Part shown: positions 10,091 through 21,447 of the stretch, piece after piece
Layout: each line of letters begins with the position of its first letter
Position numbering within the stretch: position 1 is the stretch's first letter
Assembly: GCA_963920575.1 (NCBI GenBank)
Contig: OY986971.1
Span: forward strand, 23,578,145 to 23,642,144
Direction: 5' to 3'
Source: Narthecium ossifragum
Taxonomy: Eukaryota; Streptophyta; Magnoliopsida; Dioscoreales; Nartheciaceae
DNA: 64,000 nt
Notes under the pieces: generated by a model
What the model was told of the DNA's origin: nothing
What the model saw: only the letters and a program-made list of their open reading frames with translations
Databases searched by the model: none
Program-made: the position numbers and the translations under genes

Positions 10091-11189
10091 AAAAGGAAGA
10101 AAAAAAACGGGGTATTAGGCCATAGCCCCAAATCAAACCCCCTCCTTGTCTACAGCCCCATACATCTTGGTAAAAACCCCATGCAGCTTATTTTTACATC
10201 AAAAGACCCAAATTGCATAAAAAAGACCAAACTACCCTTATTTTATTTTCCTTTTTTTTCTCAGTCTTTTCTCTCTCCTCTCTCACCTCTCTCACCTCTC
10301 TTCTCTCTCCTCCGGCGAGAGAAACGCCCGGCTCACCTACTCCGGCGACATCGTCGAGAAATCCATCTTCTCCGGCGATCACACAACTACCCTCAACTCT
10401 GGCGACCTCGCCGGAAACAACCACCACCCGCCGCCACCTCCTTCGACGAAGCCTCGGCCCCCTGCAGCACCGCCCCCCCTCCTCTCCACTCCGCCGTCAT
10501 CGGGACCTCTCCCAAGGTCCCCTACGTCGACGACCTTCCCGTCACCTCCGACGTCCCGCCCGAGCCCGACCGTCGTCGCTCGTCCCTCCATCTCCTCCGG
10601 AACTGGCATCCTAACCGCAGCACCACGACATCTCTCCGATCCAGCGTCGCCTTCATCTAAACCCATCCCCTACGGCCCCCCAGAGCCATCGAAGGCCAAA
10701 TCCAGAGTCCCCTCACCACCGCGACCTTCCTCCGACCATCTCCGGGACCGATCCGGCGATCTACCGTCATTTTCGACGTATGGCTTGTCTGCTCCAAGAG
10801 AGCCGGCGCTGCCTCCCTCAAAGTTCACCATCCTACTGGCTTCCAACTCCGTCCGGCCCCGGATCTGGCCACCTAGTCGACCGCCGACCCTCCCCCGGCC
10901 GTTTCCAAGCGAGATCCGTCGTCAAGCCGCCACCCCCCTTGCTCGTGGCCTTCTTCCCCGACGAGCACATCCCTTCAACATGAGCCGGTTCAACTTAATC
11001 AACTAGCTTGAACCGGTTCAACCCGACCAAGTAGTCTATGCCTCATCTAATCCCGAACCAATCAGATTCAGCCCATTAGGCTTAGTCACAGCTCAATCTG
11101 ATCATGACCAGATCCAGTAATTCAAACTTGATCAGATTACAACCAGATTGAACCGATTTAGACCAGATTAGATCACATACGAGCGTGCA

Positions 11190-12890
11190 TTTTCATCTTT
11201 TTAAATTGATTTTCATCTTTTTATATGCATTTTCATCTTTTTAAATTCATATTCATATTTTTAAATTTATTTTCATCTTTATGAATTCATTTTTATTTTC
11301 CAAAATTCATTTTCATCTTTCTGAATTCATTTTCATCTTTTAACTCTATTTTTATTATTTTAAATGTATTTTCTTCTTTTCAACTTTATTTTCATCTTTC
11401 TGAATTCATTTTCATCTTTTTCAGCCATTTTTATCTATGATAATTAATGTAAGCCACGAGCAATCCATTTTCATCTTTCTGGATCCATTTTCATCTTCGT
11501 AAATCTATTTTCATCGTTTTGGGTGCATTTTCATCTTTGTAAATCCATTTTCATCTTTCTTGATCCATTTTCATCTTTCTATGTGCATTTTCATCTTTCT
11601 CGACTATTTTCATATTACATATTTATCTCCAAAAACATTCATATACCACATGGATCTTTCAAAAATTTAGTTTCTTGCAAAATTATCATTCTATTTACTT
11701 AAGTCACTAATCGAGTGTTATCTGGATCCATTTTCATCTTTCTGACTCCATTTTCATCTTTCCGAATCCATTTCCATCTCTCTGGTCTATTTTCATCTCT
11801 CTGGTCCACTTTCATCTCTCTGGTCTATTTCCATCTCTACTTTCATCTCTCTGGTCTATTTTCATCTCTATGGTCCACTTTCATCTCTCTGGTCTATTTC
11901 CATCTCTACTTTCATCTCTCTGGTCTAGTTTCATCTCTCTAGTCTATTTTCATCTCTACTTTCATCTCTCTGGTCTAGTTTCATCTCTCTAGTCTACTTT
12001 CATCTCTCTGGTCTATTTCCATCTCTACTTTCATCTCTCTGGTCTACTTTCATCTCTCTGCTCTATTTTCATCTCTACTTTCATCTCTGGTCTATTTTCA
12101 TCTCTCTGGTCTACTTTCATCTCTCTGGTCTATTTTCATCTCTACTTTCATCTCTATGATCTACTTTCATCTCTCTGGTCAATTTTCATCATTTTATCTC
12201 TATTTTCATCATTTTAAATCTATTTTCATCATTTTAAAATTCATTTTCATCTTTCTGAATTCATTTTCATCTTTCTGAAATCATTTTCATCTTTCATACA
12301 TTTTCATCTTTTTATATCTATTTTCATCATTTTAAATCTATTTTTATCATTTTAAAATTCATTTTCATCTTTTTGAAATCATTTTCATCTTTCTGAAATC
12401 ATTTTCATCTTTCTGAATTCATTTTCATCTTTCGTACATTTTCATCTTCTTAACTCTATTTTCTTCACTTTAAATCTATTTTTATCATTTTAAAATTCAT
12501 TTTCATCTTTCTGAATTCATTTTCATCTTTCAAAATTCATTTTCATCTTTTTGAATTCATTTTCATCTTTCTGAATTCATTTTCATCTTTCATACATTTT
12601 CATATTCTTAACTCTATTTTCATCATTTTAAATCTATTTTTATCATTTTAAAATTCATTATCATATTTTTGAATTCATTTTCATATTTCTAAATTCATTT
12701 TCATCTTTCTCAAAATCATTTTAATCTTTCTGAAATCATTTTCATCTTTCAAAAATCATTTTCATCTTTCTGAAATCATTTTCATCTTTCATACATTTTC
12801 ATCTTCTTATCTCTATTTTCATCAGTTTAACTCTATTTTCATCATTTTAAATCTATTTTTATCTTTTAAACTTTATTTTTATCTTTTTAT
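11190..12890. repeat. 1.7-kb degenerate minisatellite, CATTTTCATCTTTCTGAATT-type units
   Basis: About 1.7 kb is made of imperfect ~18-20 bp repeats around the core TTTTCATCTTT, often followed by CTGAATTCA. A sub-array at about 11780-12180 has switched to a related unit, CATCTCTCTGGTCTA, giving higher-order repetition. The plus strand is almost pure pyrimidine plus A. Any open reading frame here is a by-product of the repeat. Confidence 0.9.
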
Positions 12891-13518
12891 AAGTACATAG
12901 CACTATTTCCATGCACCGACATCTGCAAGCCACACCCAGGACTAGCCAATAGACCAATAAGAGATGCCAAAAGGACAAGACGATCACAGGCCGGACACTT
13001 CCTCCTCAGACAACCCTCCGTCCTCTACAATGCTCTACACTGTACATAAGCCCATGAATTTCCAAGTCTCACAGCTCACCCATCTCTCCTCCCAACCATG
13101 GCTCTGCAGAGAGCACCTACCACCCTGCTCTCCCTACGTCGGCTGCTCCTCCTCCCACCCTTCCTTCGTCCCCTCCACCGCCACCACCTACCACCCTGTC
13201 CCTTGCTTCTCTCCTTCATGTTCCCAGCTCCCCAGCCTGTCTAGTTGCCGATCCCCAACCTCATCCGGCTGCTCCTTTAATCTCACCTCCGACGACCTCC
13301 AGCTGCTCTGCGCCATGACGCGGCCCACGACCTCCGATGACCTCCGAAGCCCTCGCCCACGATACCACCCGCCACTCCTCCTCTCTCAAGTCCACGTTGA
13401 CGCTGTTAGATCCGGAGGAGACGGAGAAGCTCGGGTGGCGTCCGAGCTCAAGTCGAGGTCGTCGGTGCCGAGGGAGGTCGTCTTTGATGCAGGGGACCTC
13501 GGGGGTAGGTCGATATGG

Positions 13519-13726
13519 CCACGGAATGGAGAGGGCTCACCGTAGGTGGCAGCGGATCCGATGGATGAGGTGATGGCGGTGTGGGGGAGCTTGCCGGGGT
13601 TAATGGCCGGCGGATGCAGGGGTTCTCGGACGGAGGCCACAGAATGGAGAGGGCTCGTCGTAGGTGGCCGCGGCTCCGATGGATGAGGTGCTGGCAGTCT
13701 AGGGGAGCTTGCCGGGGTTAATGGCC
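13519..13726. repeat. Tandem duplication, 118-bp period, in a GC-rich arm
   Basis: Segments 13519-13608 and 13637-13726 are about 90% identical (both run from GAATGGAGAGGGCTC to GGGGTTAATGGCC), with starts 118 bp apart. The duplicated sequence is GC-rich and shows no recognisable protein domain. Confidence 0.8.
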
Positions 13727-14418
13727 ATGGGTTCCGGCGATGGGTTCTGGGGTGGTCGGCGACGCGTGTAACGGCGAGGGCGGAGACGGTGGGGTGGGAT
13801 TGTGGCAGGGAGGCGAGGGGGCGTCGGATCCGGGGCTGGGAGGAGCTGGAGGCCGACGGGGAGGTGGAGACTGATGGGGGCGGTGCCGGATTTGAGAGGG
13901 AGGAGGAGCTCGGATGGGCTCCAGTCGTGGACGAAGGGCGTGGATGGGTGACTGTGGATTCGATCTACTGGAGCGAATCGAGGAGATCGGTGGCGGAGAA
14001 GGAGGTTCCTGTGAGGAGCTGCGCAGGCGAGGCTTGGGGAGACCGTTCCGGGATGAATCGTGGGTCGTCGACGATCGGGATCCGTCGAGGATGCTGCTGG
14101 AGGAGTTCCTGAGGCCTCGGGGAGGCCATCAGCTAGTTAGATCGGCGGTGGAGGGTGAAGACGGCGGCGGGTTGCTGTTAGGCTGCCGCGGAGGACGCCG
14201 GAGACGGCGTTGGAGACAGATGGGGTGGTGCCGGTGAATTCAATTAGCAAGAAGGGCATTTTAGTCTTTGTTTAATTACATCAGCTAAATAAATCTGTTA
14301 AATGAGGTTCTACCCTTAAAAATACATCAAATGGGTTTTTAGTAAAAATCTTGACTAAATTGGTGTTATCACCAATTAACCAGAAAAAAAACATGGTATA
14401 TAATACCGGGGAATATTA

Positions 14419-16267
14419 GGCCCTGTTTGATTTAGCCATTTTCTGTTTTCATTTTCAAGAAAATAGAAAATGGATCTGAAATCACGTTTGGTTTGCGGCC
14501 TTTGAAAACGTTTTCTGGAAGAGGAAAACATTGTTTTCCAGAAAATATGAAAACGTCAAAATGACGTTTTCATTTTCTAAAAATGGAGGGGTTCGATCGC
14601 GATCGAACCCTTCTTCTCCTCCCGACGGGATCTCTCGCGAGGATCACTTGAAGGTCTCCACTCCTGTCGTCGGAGCTCCATCCGCTGGCAACCAATCTCC
14701 CAACTCCGGCCACCCTCGTCGCCGTCAAGCCCACCACCACCTCTTCACCGTTCACACCATCAGGATGCGCTAGTCGCCGGTGAGCTCAGTGGAGGGGGTG
14801 AAGGTGACGGTGAGGAGGTCCCGCTTCTTGACGAGGTTGGTGTCGAAGAGGACCGGGAAGCTGGCACCGTCGAGGAGGGTGATGACGCGGGGGTGCGACG
14901 AAGGGGCCCAGAGGCATGTTGGACATGGATCACTATCGAGCCATGGATCTGCATCCGGGACTTGAAGAACTCGTTCAACCTTGGAAGTAGTAGTCTAGCC
15001 GGCTCGGATCGGCCCGACGAAGGGGAGACCGTAGTCTCCGGGGACCTTCTTCATGGGTAAGCTCTTCGACGAGGAGAAGCGCGTGGCGCTGGTGGTGTTG
15101 GGCTTCTGGTGGTGCATGGCACGGCCCGTTTGACAGAGCGACATGGCTGGAAGAGGCGGAGCTCTGGTTGGAGGCGTTGCCGGAGGTGTTCATGGCGGCG
15201 GTGGAGCTGTGGAGGAGATTTCGGATGGGATGCAAGAAGAGGAGGAGATTGCGGGCTTGCTTGGAGGGGAGATCAGAGCGGCTAGAGAAGAGAGTGTGGG
15301 GGGGGTGGGGTTGGGTAAAAGAGGGTAAAATTTTTAAAATTCAAAAAAAAAATGAATGAGTGGATGTGGTTAAAAGCTGCAAAATATATGACTACTAGGT
15401 GTGGGCCTGGCCCGTGCCAGGTGGCACAGGTAACCACCCAACCCCACTACCCTCTAACCACCCACCTCTACTGCCCCTGTTTATGACTCAACTGCCACGT
15501 GTCCCCCTATCTCCTCATCTCTCGATAACTCAGCTGCCACATGAAAAAATAGATGAGTTAGATTATGACTCACAATACCTCATCTTATATCATAGACTAG
15601 TAAATTGCACGTGCCCCCCCCCCAGCACGGTCTTTTAAGTCGGACATTAATTTCCTAATTTTCAAATGAACGGTTTTAATAACTGCTCCATCTAATATGA
15701 AACATCATTTTCCTAAATTTTTAAACGGGCAGTTTTAGTATGTGACTAACTAAAATGTGGTTAATTGAAGTCTCTAATAAATTATCCTTCTATATTTTCA
15801 AACGGACGGTTTCAATAACTACCGTCCGGCTAAATATGTGACTAACTAATCCTCTAATTTAATTTTGAAACCGAATTAAATAATAACTTGATTATCCACG
15901 TAGGACAAACCAGGACAACCCACTTGATCTTATATAATAGATATACTTATATTAAAAAAATTATGAGATTCAATAGCTTTAAAATAGTAATTACAAAAAG
16001 ATGTAAAACTCATATATTAATGATCTATAGAATACATAAATATAAAATAAATAATGATAACTAGCTTACAAAATTAAAGTCATTGAAAACAAAAACCATG
16101 GTTACATATCAAACACATTGTTATGTTTTTATTTTCAGAAGAACAGTTTTTTAATATTTCAAACCAAACTTGTTTTCATATTTTCATTTGCAGAAAATGA
16201 AAATAAAAAACAGAAAATAAAAACAGAAAATAAAAACGGAAAATATTTTCCAAAACCGAACAGCACC
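14419..16267. mobile_element. PIF/Harbinger-type TIR element carrying gene fragments
   Basis: The element starts GGCCCTGTTTGATTT at 14419 and ends with the reverse complement of GGTGCTGTTCGGTTTTGG at 16267. It is flanked by TTA at 14416-14418 and 16268-16270. Subterminal regions on both sides are rich in inverted TTTTCATTTTCT/AGAAAATGAAAA motifs. The 3-bp TTA target duplication and GGCCCTGTTTG-like terminus fit PIF/Harbinger. It has no transposase. Instead the inner part is GC-rich and includes a CYP74 fragment (14762-15055, minus) and a plus-strand stretch at about 15100-15300 from an unidentified source. A nested insertion at 15597-15941 is flanked by near-identical 15-mers ATCTTATAT(C/A)ATAGA. 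Confidence 0.7.
14762..15055 (-). pseudogene. Allene oxide synthase-like (CYP74) fragment inside the TIR element
   Basis: On the minus strand, reading in three frames, the segment gives KKVPGDYGLPFVGPI, then RLDYYFQG, then NEFFKSRMQIHGSIV, then RVITLLDGASFPVLFDTNLV followed by STELTGD. This is the order of the N-terminal part of CYP74 enzymes, especially allene oxide synthase (jasmonate pathway), as I remember the family. The fragment has at least two frameshifts and a stop right after the TELTG block. It lacks the heme-binding region, so it is inert as an enzyme. It probably was copied from a host gene by the surrounding transposon. Confidence 0.75.
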
Positions 16268-16322
16268 TTAGTTGCGTCACTGCTTGTGCGTATTCACATT
16301 AGCTAAGCTAACGACCACATCA

Positions 16323-16915
16323 ATGCGTTTTAGAACAAAAAGAGAACGCGTTTTAGAACAAAAAAATAGCGTTTTAGAACAAGATTCAAATTAAAGTTAC
16401 CTCCAAATTTGAGGATAATAAAGCATATTTAGCTTCTAAGGAAATCTATTTCCGATTCCGCACACTTTTCAGGGTCTATTTGATTGTTCGAATCGCTGGT
16501 GCAAAGGGATCATGGAATCCATGCAGCATGTGATGCATGCATCGGCCATCCTAATCACTTGTTTGGTTGTGTATGTTGTCGATCGATTCATACATCGACC
16601 ACCGCTTCAGCCGTCTAGCTCAAAATGTAGCTTTCGAACTTCACAATCAATCCACGCATTCATCGTCACATCGACCATCAGCCTCTGTGAGGAAATGATG
16701 CATTCAGGGTCAATTCATGCATCGATCGTCGCTTCAGCCGTCTAGCTTAAAATACAACTTTTAAACTTCAGGTCGGTCCCATGCATCCACCGTCGCATCA
16801 ACCGCCAATCTCTGTGAGGAATGATGCATCCAAGATCGATCTATGCATCGACCATCGCTTCAACCTTCTAACTCAAAATGCAATTTTCAAACTTCACGAT
16901 CGATCCATGCATCGA
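16323..16915. repeat. Two tandem arrays: GCGTTTTAGAACA units and 127-bp units
   Basis: At 16323-16382 the sequence GCGTTTTAGAACAAAAA occurs three times. At 16591-16915 a 127-bp unit (TGCATCGACCACCGCTTCAGCC ... ) starts at 16591, 16718 and 16844, the last incomplete. The second array is rich in GATGCATC palindromes. It sits within a possible TIR element of about 16480-17095 (ends GTCTATTTGATTG and, reversed, GCTGTTTGGTTG), whose target duplication is not clear. Confidence 0.65.
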
Positions 16916-17254
16916 CCGCGGAGGGTGCATCGCATGAAACGACTAAAATAGTCATTTCCTACGATGCACGATTTGGCCTAATGCATGCATCGCACGATGC
17001 ATGCATTAGTTGATACGTGGTGAACCAAACACAGGATCGACTGTGGAGGATGCATCGTGCGGCGCGATGTACCCTGATTCGTCTCAACCAAACAGCATGA
17101 GTGGTTCCAAAGTGGCACAATGATGTGGAGGCCAAATCATCAAATGTGGGACCCACTTAAATTAGTTTTCTTTGTGATTTGTTCAAATCCCTATCCTATC
17201 CACTTGAAATGAGAATAATTTGTGAGAATAATTTAAAGTCACTCCCAACATTAA

Positions 17255-17404
17255 AGGCCCGTTTGGATTGAGAATAGCATAAGTTTGCATAATCGATAAA
17301 GTAAAAGTTATGCAAGCATCAAATATAGTTATGTAGGATTTAGAGAAGAGTATTTGGATGCATAAACGGAGTCATCTATACTTATTCTCAATCCAAATGG
17401 ACTC
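17255..17404. mobile_element. Tourist-like MITE, 150 bp
   Basis: The ends are AGGCCCGTTTGGATTGAGAA and, on the other strand, GAGTCCATTTGGATTGAGAA, and they pair over about 28 bp. TAA flanks both sides (17252-17254 and 17405-17407). Size, TIR and TAA target duplication fit a Tourist/PIF-Harbinger MITE. Confidence 0.85.
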
Positions 17405-17563
17405 TAAGTTGATGTTGGCGAGCCACATCACTGAGCAAAAAGAAAATAAAACTCGACCGTAGAGAAGAAAAGGAAGTTAAATTATAAACTGCAGTTGCCC
17501 AAAGACTTGAACCATACTAACATTGTCATCATGCTCAATGCTACATACATCAAAACTCAGAGG

Positions 17564-17740
17564 TTAACCAAACAAGTCATTATCTTGAGACATTTGTAAG
17601 GTGGTGTAACAAATCAATTCATTATCCTGATCTCTATCCAGAAAGAACATGAAATGAGCTAAGAAACCCTCTCCTCCATGAGGAAGAAAGACCTTGAAGT
17701 TAAGGTACAAGCAGTCGTCATCTCCTCGCTTCATTTCCAT
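17564..17740 (-). CDS. Small open frame or exon, unknown product
   Basis: A 58-codon frame starts at 17740 and ends at TAA 17566-17564. It encodes MEMKRGDDDCLYLNFKVFLP, then a moderately hydrophobic FLAHFMFFLDRDQDNELICY. Codon use looks more gene-like than the AT-rich surroundings. I do not recognise the family. It could be an exon of a gene whose other parts are not visible, the tail of an alternative transcript of the upstream zinc-finger gene, or chance. Confidence 0.25.
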   Translation of the reverse strand: MEMKRGDDDCLYLNFKVFLPHGGEGFLAHFMFFLDRDQDNELICYTTLQMSQDNDLFG

Positions 17741-19771
17741 ATATTCAAGAAAATAAGCAATAGGTGTTAATTAGAAGTCAAACAGTGGTTATACTCTTGC
17801 ACCTGAGAAATTTAATAAACTAATATCTAAAAGCGAATAAGTTCTCATATTACGGCAACTAAGTAATCTGAAACATAATTCACTTGCAGGGAGATGAGTA
17901 GCAGGAATGATCCTGCACCATACATTGAGATTTTTTTCATCAAAGAAAAATAAGTTTTATACGCTAAAATGAAGCTGAAATTAAATTCCACTGACAATCA
18001 ACTTTCAGATTGGAAGTGAGATCCAACGGGTATCCTATACATGGAACCATGGAATTTGTGATCATACCGACAGAATTATTTAAGTGTAAGTCACAACATG
18101 AAGTTCTAGTACTCATCATTTCCCAAAATATGTTTACATTGCATGATGATGATGCACAATGTTCATATTTATGGTGATCTACACTGGAAATTATCTGGAA
18201 CCTTGTCTCTATGAATTGAACTGACCCATCTAGATGAACTATAAGTAAAATTTCCAGCATAGTACTCTATGCGCCTTCTGAAGTCTGCCATGAATTTTTC
18301 ATGTTTATGCTCGTAATCATATGTTCAACTATCCTCTGAAAATATATTATTTTCATCCTAAATAGCCTTAGACGCTAGCCTTTTTAAGTTGACCTTATAG
18401 ATAACTTATTCAGTGGGAAAAGATGTTATACCCTTTCAATGCGCATGAAGTACATTCTAATACCTAAAGTTTGGGCTTTATATGAGAAAATGTTGGCTGA
18501 ACTTCACCTCCCTCGATCCAGAGATTTTAGTGCATTTTTAGCTTCATTCTCTTTTCTAACTTTGTCCGTGCTTGCAAGAAGTTAATGATTGTTCAAAACT
18601 ATGTGCAATGGCGTAAGGTGATACCAACTAGTACAATAATTCCATTGATCAAGATCTGGTATTCAAGATATCGTGATACCTATTTCAAGCTTAGTGCAGC
18701 TTCTGAGCTTCAGAAGATCCAAAACTAGACTACAAGGAGAACTGTTCAGACTTGCCTAACCATCTATTATGCCTATGTCTATGGTTAATAGGGGAAGATC
18801 TGAATCTTGCAAAACCATTTACATCTTCCGTTTTCAAGAGGCAACTTAGAATTGCTAATTTGTATAACCAAGTCAATAGCTCAAGAAAAAGTTATTGCAA
18901 AATGAGAGGCTGTGAAAACAAAAAAAAAAAAACAGGTTTAATTAAAATCGCTACTTATACTGCAAATCTAGTCTCAGTGGATTTTAGCTTCAAACATTTA
19001 TTCAAACATATTCTTCAAGGCTAACCTGACATTTAACAGTTAAGAACTCACATAGACCCGCTTCAAATTAGGCCTTCGCATCCTCATTGAAGACCCGGGG
19101 AAGATCCCACAGTATCTTGGAGGGAGCTTGATGACTCCAGACAGCTTAGGAACACCACACAATAATCAACCTCCTCATCATCCAGAATCCCAAGGTCATG
19201 ACATGAGATACGATCTCACAAAACTTTGTTAATAAATTAGAATTAAGCATCAGTCCAACTGACAGATGCCCTATCTACATGACAGAAAATATGTTGGACA
19301 ACATTATGGCTGTCTTTCTTTCAGCCAAAAGCAACAACTCATCTAGCAAAGCAAGCATGAAAGCGTTGGCTCGACTACGGTATTTATACAAGGATCCTCT
19401 TTCATTCTCAATTATATTCTAGTAACCCACAATATGCTTCAACTGTTTTGTAGTCTCTCCTATTACCACAATCACAAAAAAAGGTCGGCAATCAATCAAC
19501 CATGGGGTCCTTGGAGTCACTTGAATTTGTGAAAAATTCTCCCCTTGAGTCCCTTTCTTTTGATTCTCTCTCCTTATCCATGATCCTTGATGGGCAGTTT
19601 CACATTGCCAAACATTTATGGATTCCAAATACACTTACCAAAAACTTGAACATAGTCATAGAGAGAGATCAAAGAACAACCGTGCAAGCCTGTAACATTG
19701 CCTCTTCGAATATCAGAACTCCTCTCGTTGGATGACGATATGACATAAAGCTTCAAAAGGAAAAGAATAAA
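17741..19771. other. Intergenic DNA, nothing recognisable
   Basis: Around two kilobases of moderately AT-rich sequence downstream of the zinc-finger gene. Short open frames here have no recognisable domain. The region could include untranslated sequence of that gene, but I see no clear splice pattern. Confidence 0.4.
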
Positions 19772-20048
19772 GATTTGTCTACATGACCACGTGGCATTTG
19801 CATTACACATGCCCTCGAATCGGTAGTGAGATACCGATGGGTTGATCTAGTCCACCGGTAATGAGATACCAATGGGTTAGATCAATTGATCGGTACCTCA
19901 CTACCGATTCGATCATTGGTATATTCAATCGGTGGTGAGATACCGATTGATTGATCTAGTCCATTAGCAGTGTTCTACCGATGAATTAGATCAATTGATC
20001 GGTATCTCACTACCGATTCGACAGCATATGTAATGTACATGACAAATC
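19772..20048. mobile_element. MITE with long internal inverted repeats (ATCGGTAGTGAGATACCGAT family)
   Basis: The ends are GATTTGTCTACATGACC at 19772 and, reversed, GATTTGTCATGTACATTAC from 20048. Internally, AATCGGTAGTGAGATACCGAT and its inverse occur several times (for example about 19817-19837 and 20000-20020), so the RNA or single strand would fold into a long hairpin. A related, decayed copy lies at 50848-51050. No transposase and no clear target duplication. Confidence 0.65.
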
Positions 20049-20388
20049 ACGACCCAAAGGAAAAATATGCAAAGTCGCAACATCATGTCATATGGGCGTT
20101 CGCCATGTTAAACAATGAAGCAGCAAGTTTCAACCAATTCATATCAAGCTCTACTCTTTCTAAGCACATTAACTCAAGCATCACATGATAATAGAAATAA
20201 GCAGAAGGTTGATAAATCAAAAGATGGTACAAGATACATTAAGAAAACCATAATCTAAATAAGTTTATGTACATCTCCACAATCCTAAATCAGCATATAA
20301 AGCCCCAGAAAATAATACAAGTAACAACACACCTTGTTTGCAGTTTAGCCATGAATCCTTTACCTCCAGCCACCCAATAACACGATCT

Positions 20389-21447
20389 CTAATGGGTAAA
20401 TGCCAGTTCATCAGCAATGCAGCCGCCATCTTCTCCTCCATACCAATCCATCAATCCGTCGAAAAAGTCCTCATCAAATCCTCCCCCACCCATCTCACTT
20501 CCTTCTACTCCATCCATCTCCTCCACACCAACCCCTTTCCCCTTACCATCCTCTTCCTCTTCCTCGCCGCCGGCTCCAACCTCCGGCTTATGTCCTTCGA
20601 ACAATGTCACGTGTCCAAACAACTTTTCCTTCCTTGAGAAGCTCGTCCCGCACGAGCACCTCCACCTGCGTGCCCCGCAGTGCTTCAAATGGCACTTCAA
20701 ATCCGCCACGACCGAGAAGCTCTTCTTTCGGCACCTCTCGCAAATGTACTTCTTGGGGCAGTGGCACCGCTTGAAGTGGTTCTTGACGCACACTACCGAC
20801 TTGAATGGCCGGAACCTCTTGTGCTGCTTGTTCCTATTGCACCCTAAGAACGGGCACGAGAATTTTACAACCCTCTTAGAGAAGGATTCTGGTAATATGC
20901 TGGTGACGGAGGCGGCGGCGTCGTCGTTTCCGGGAGGGCGGAAGAGAGCTTCGAGGGTCTTAAATTGGTCGCCATGGGCGCGCATGTGCATCCGGAGGTT
21001 GGCATCGCGCTTGAACCCTTTCCCGCACACCTCGCAGAAGTGCACGTGGTCCGCCATCAGCTCGCCGGTGTCTATTTCCATAATCTCCTCCAGCTCACCG
21101 GACGACTCCGTCGCCGGCGGGTTCGGATCCGGGATCGGATCGGCGCGCGCGGATTCCGACGCGGGGGCTGGATTGGGGGTAAATGGGAAAGGGGGTTGAG
21201 AAAGGGAGGAGGACGCGAGGAGGGCGGCGCCGTTGAGGATGACCTGCTGGATGGCGGAAGAGATCTCGGCGGAGACGACGTCATGGGGGAGTGGCTGGCG
21301 CCGGCGGATGGAGTCAGAGAGGAGGCGGCGGAGGGAGCCCATCTTGCGGCCCAGGAGGGAGAGGTTCGCGAGTGGAACCGCCGGATCTAAGCCGGGCATG
21401 GCGGAGGGAAGGCCGCCGGAGGAGGGAAGGCCGCCTGAGCCTTCCAT
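20389..21447 (-). CDS. STOP1/ART1-type C2H2 zinc-finger transcription factor
   Basis: A single open frame of 352 residues begins at ATG 21447 and stops at TAA/TAG 20391-20389. The N-terminal 130 residues are low-complexity with a conserved-looking helical stretch (LANLSLLGRKMGSLRRLLSD). The first C2H2 finger is FCEVCGKGFKRDANLRMHMR (Cys138, Cys141, His154, His158). Three further fingers follow, as in the STOP1 family: CPFLGC...H-x4-H (about 198-229), CERCRKKSF...H-x3-H (about 236-257) and CSCGTSF...H (about 264-286). The tail is acidic and Gly-rich. STOP1/ART1 proteins are nuclear factors for proton and aluminium tolerance in roots. STOP1 is near 500 residues; this one is shorter, closer to STOP2-type members. 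The frame is intact and GC-rich. Confidence 0.88.
   Translation of the reverse strand: MEGSGGLPSSGGLPSAMPGLDPAVPLANLSLLGRKMGSLRRLLSDSIRRRQPLPHDVVSAEISSAIQQVILNGAALLASSSLSQPPFPFTPNPAPASESARADPIPDPNPPATESSGELEEIMEIDTGELMADHVHFCEVCGKGFKRDANLRMHMRAHGDQFKTLEALFRPPGNDDAAASVTSILPESFSKRVVKFSCPFLGCNRNKQHKRFRPFKSVVCVKNHFKRCHCPKKYICERCRKKSFSVVADLKCHLKHCGARRWRCSCGTSFSRKEKLFGHVTLFEGHKPEVGAGGEEEEEDGKGKGVGVEEMDGVEGSEMGGGGFDEDFFDGLMDWYGGEDGGCIADELAFTH

Larger units (their letters stand above)
10100..14410. mobile_element. Probable composite element: degenerate terminal repeats, GC-rich arms, minisatellite core
   Basis: The two edges look like decayed inverted repeats. The left edge has GGTAAAAACCCC, TTATTTTTACATCAAAAGACC and AAGACCAAACTACCCTT (about 10170-10240). 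The right edge, reverse-complemented, has TACTAAAAACCCATT, GATGTATTTTTAAGGG and AAAGACTAAAATGCCCTT (about 14245-14350). Inside are two GC-rich arms (10320-11000 and 12960-14240) around a pyrimidine-rich tandem repeat. Long open frames in the arms show no recognisable domain. This layout resembles a large non-autonomous Mutator-like element, but no target duplication was found, so the limits are approximate. Confidence 0.4.

Noticed and set aside
10016..10660. Long plus-strand open frame of 214 codons in the GC-rich arm
   Set aside because: It is Pro/Ser/Arg-rich, lacks any recognisable domain, and has equally long frames on both strands, as GC-rich low-complexity DNA does.
11715..11942. Repeated FHLSGLFSSLW-type peptide frame
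   Set aside because: It is the translation of the minisatellite itself, with no gene signals.
12964..14237. Several overlapping open frames over 80 codons on both strands
   Set aside because: No known motif; content is explained by the GC-rich arm and its 118-bp duplication.
20417..21199. 260-codon plus-strand frame opposite the zinc-finger gene
   Set aside because: It is the antisense of a clear C2H2 gene, with composition set by the sense codons.
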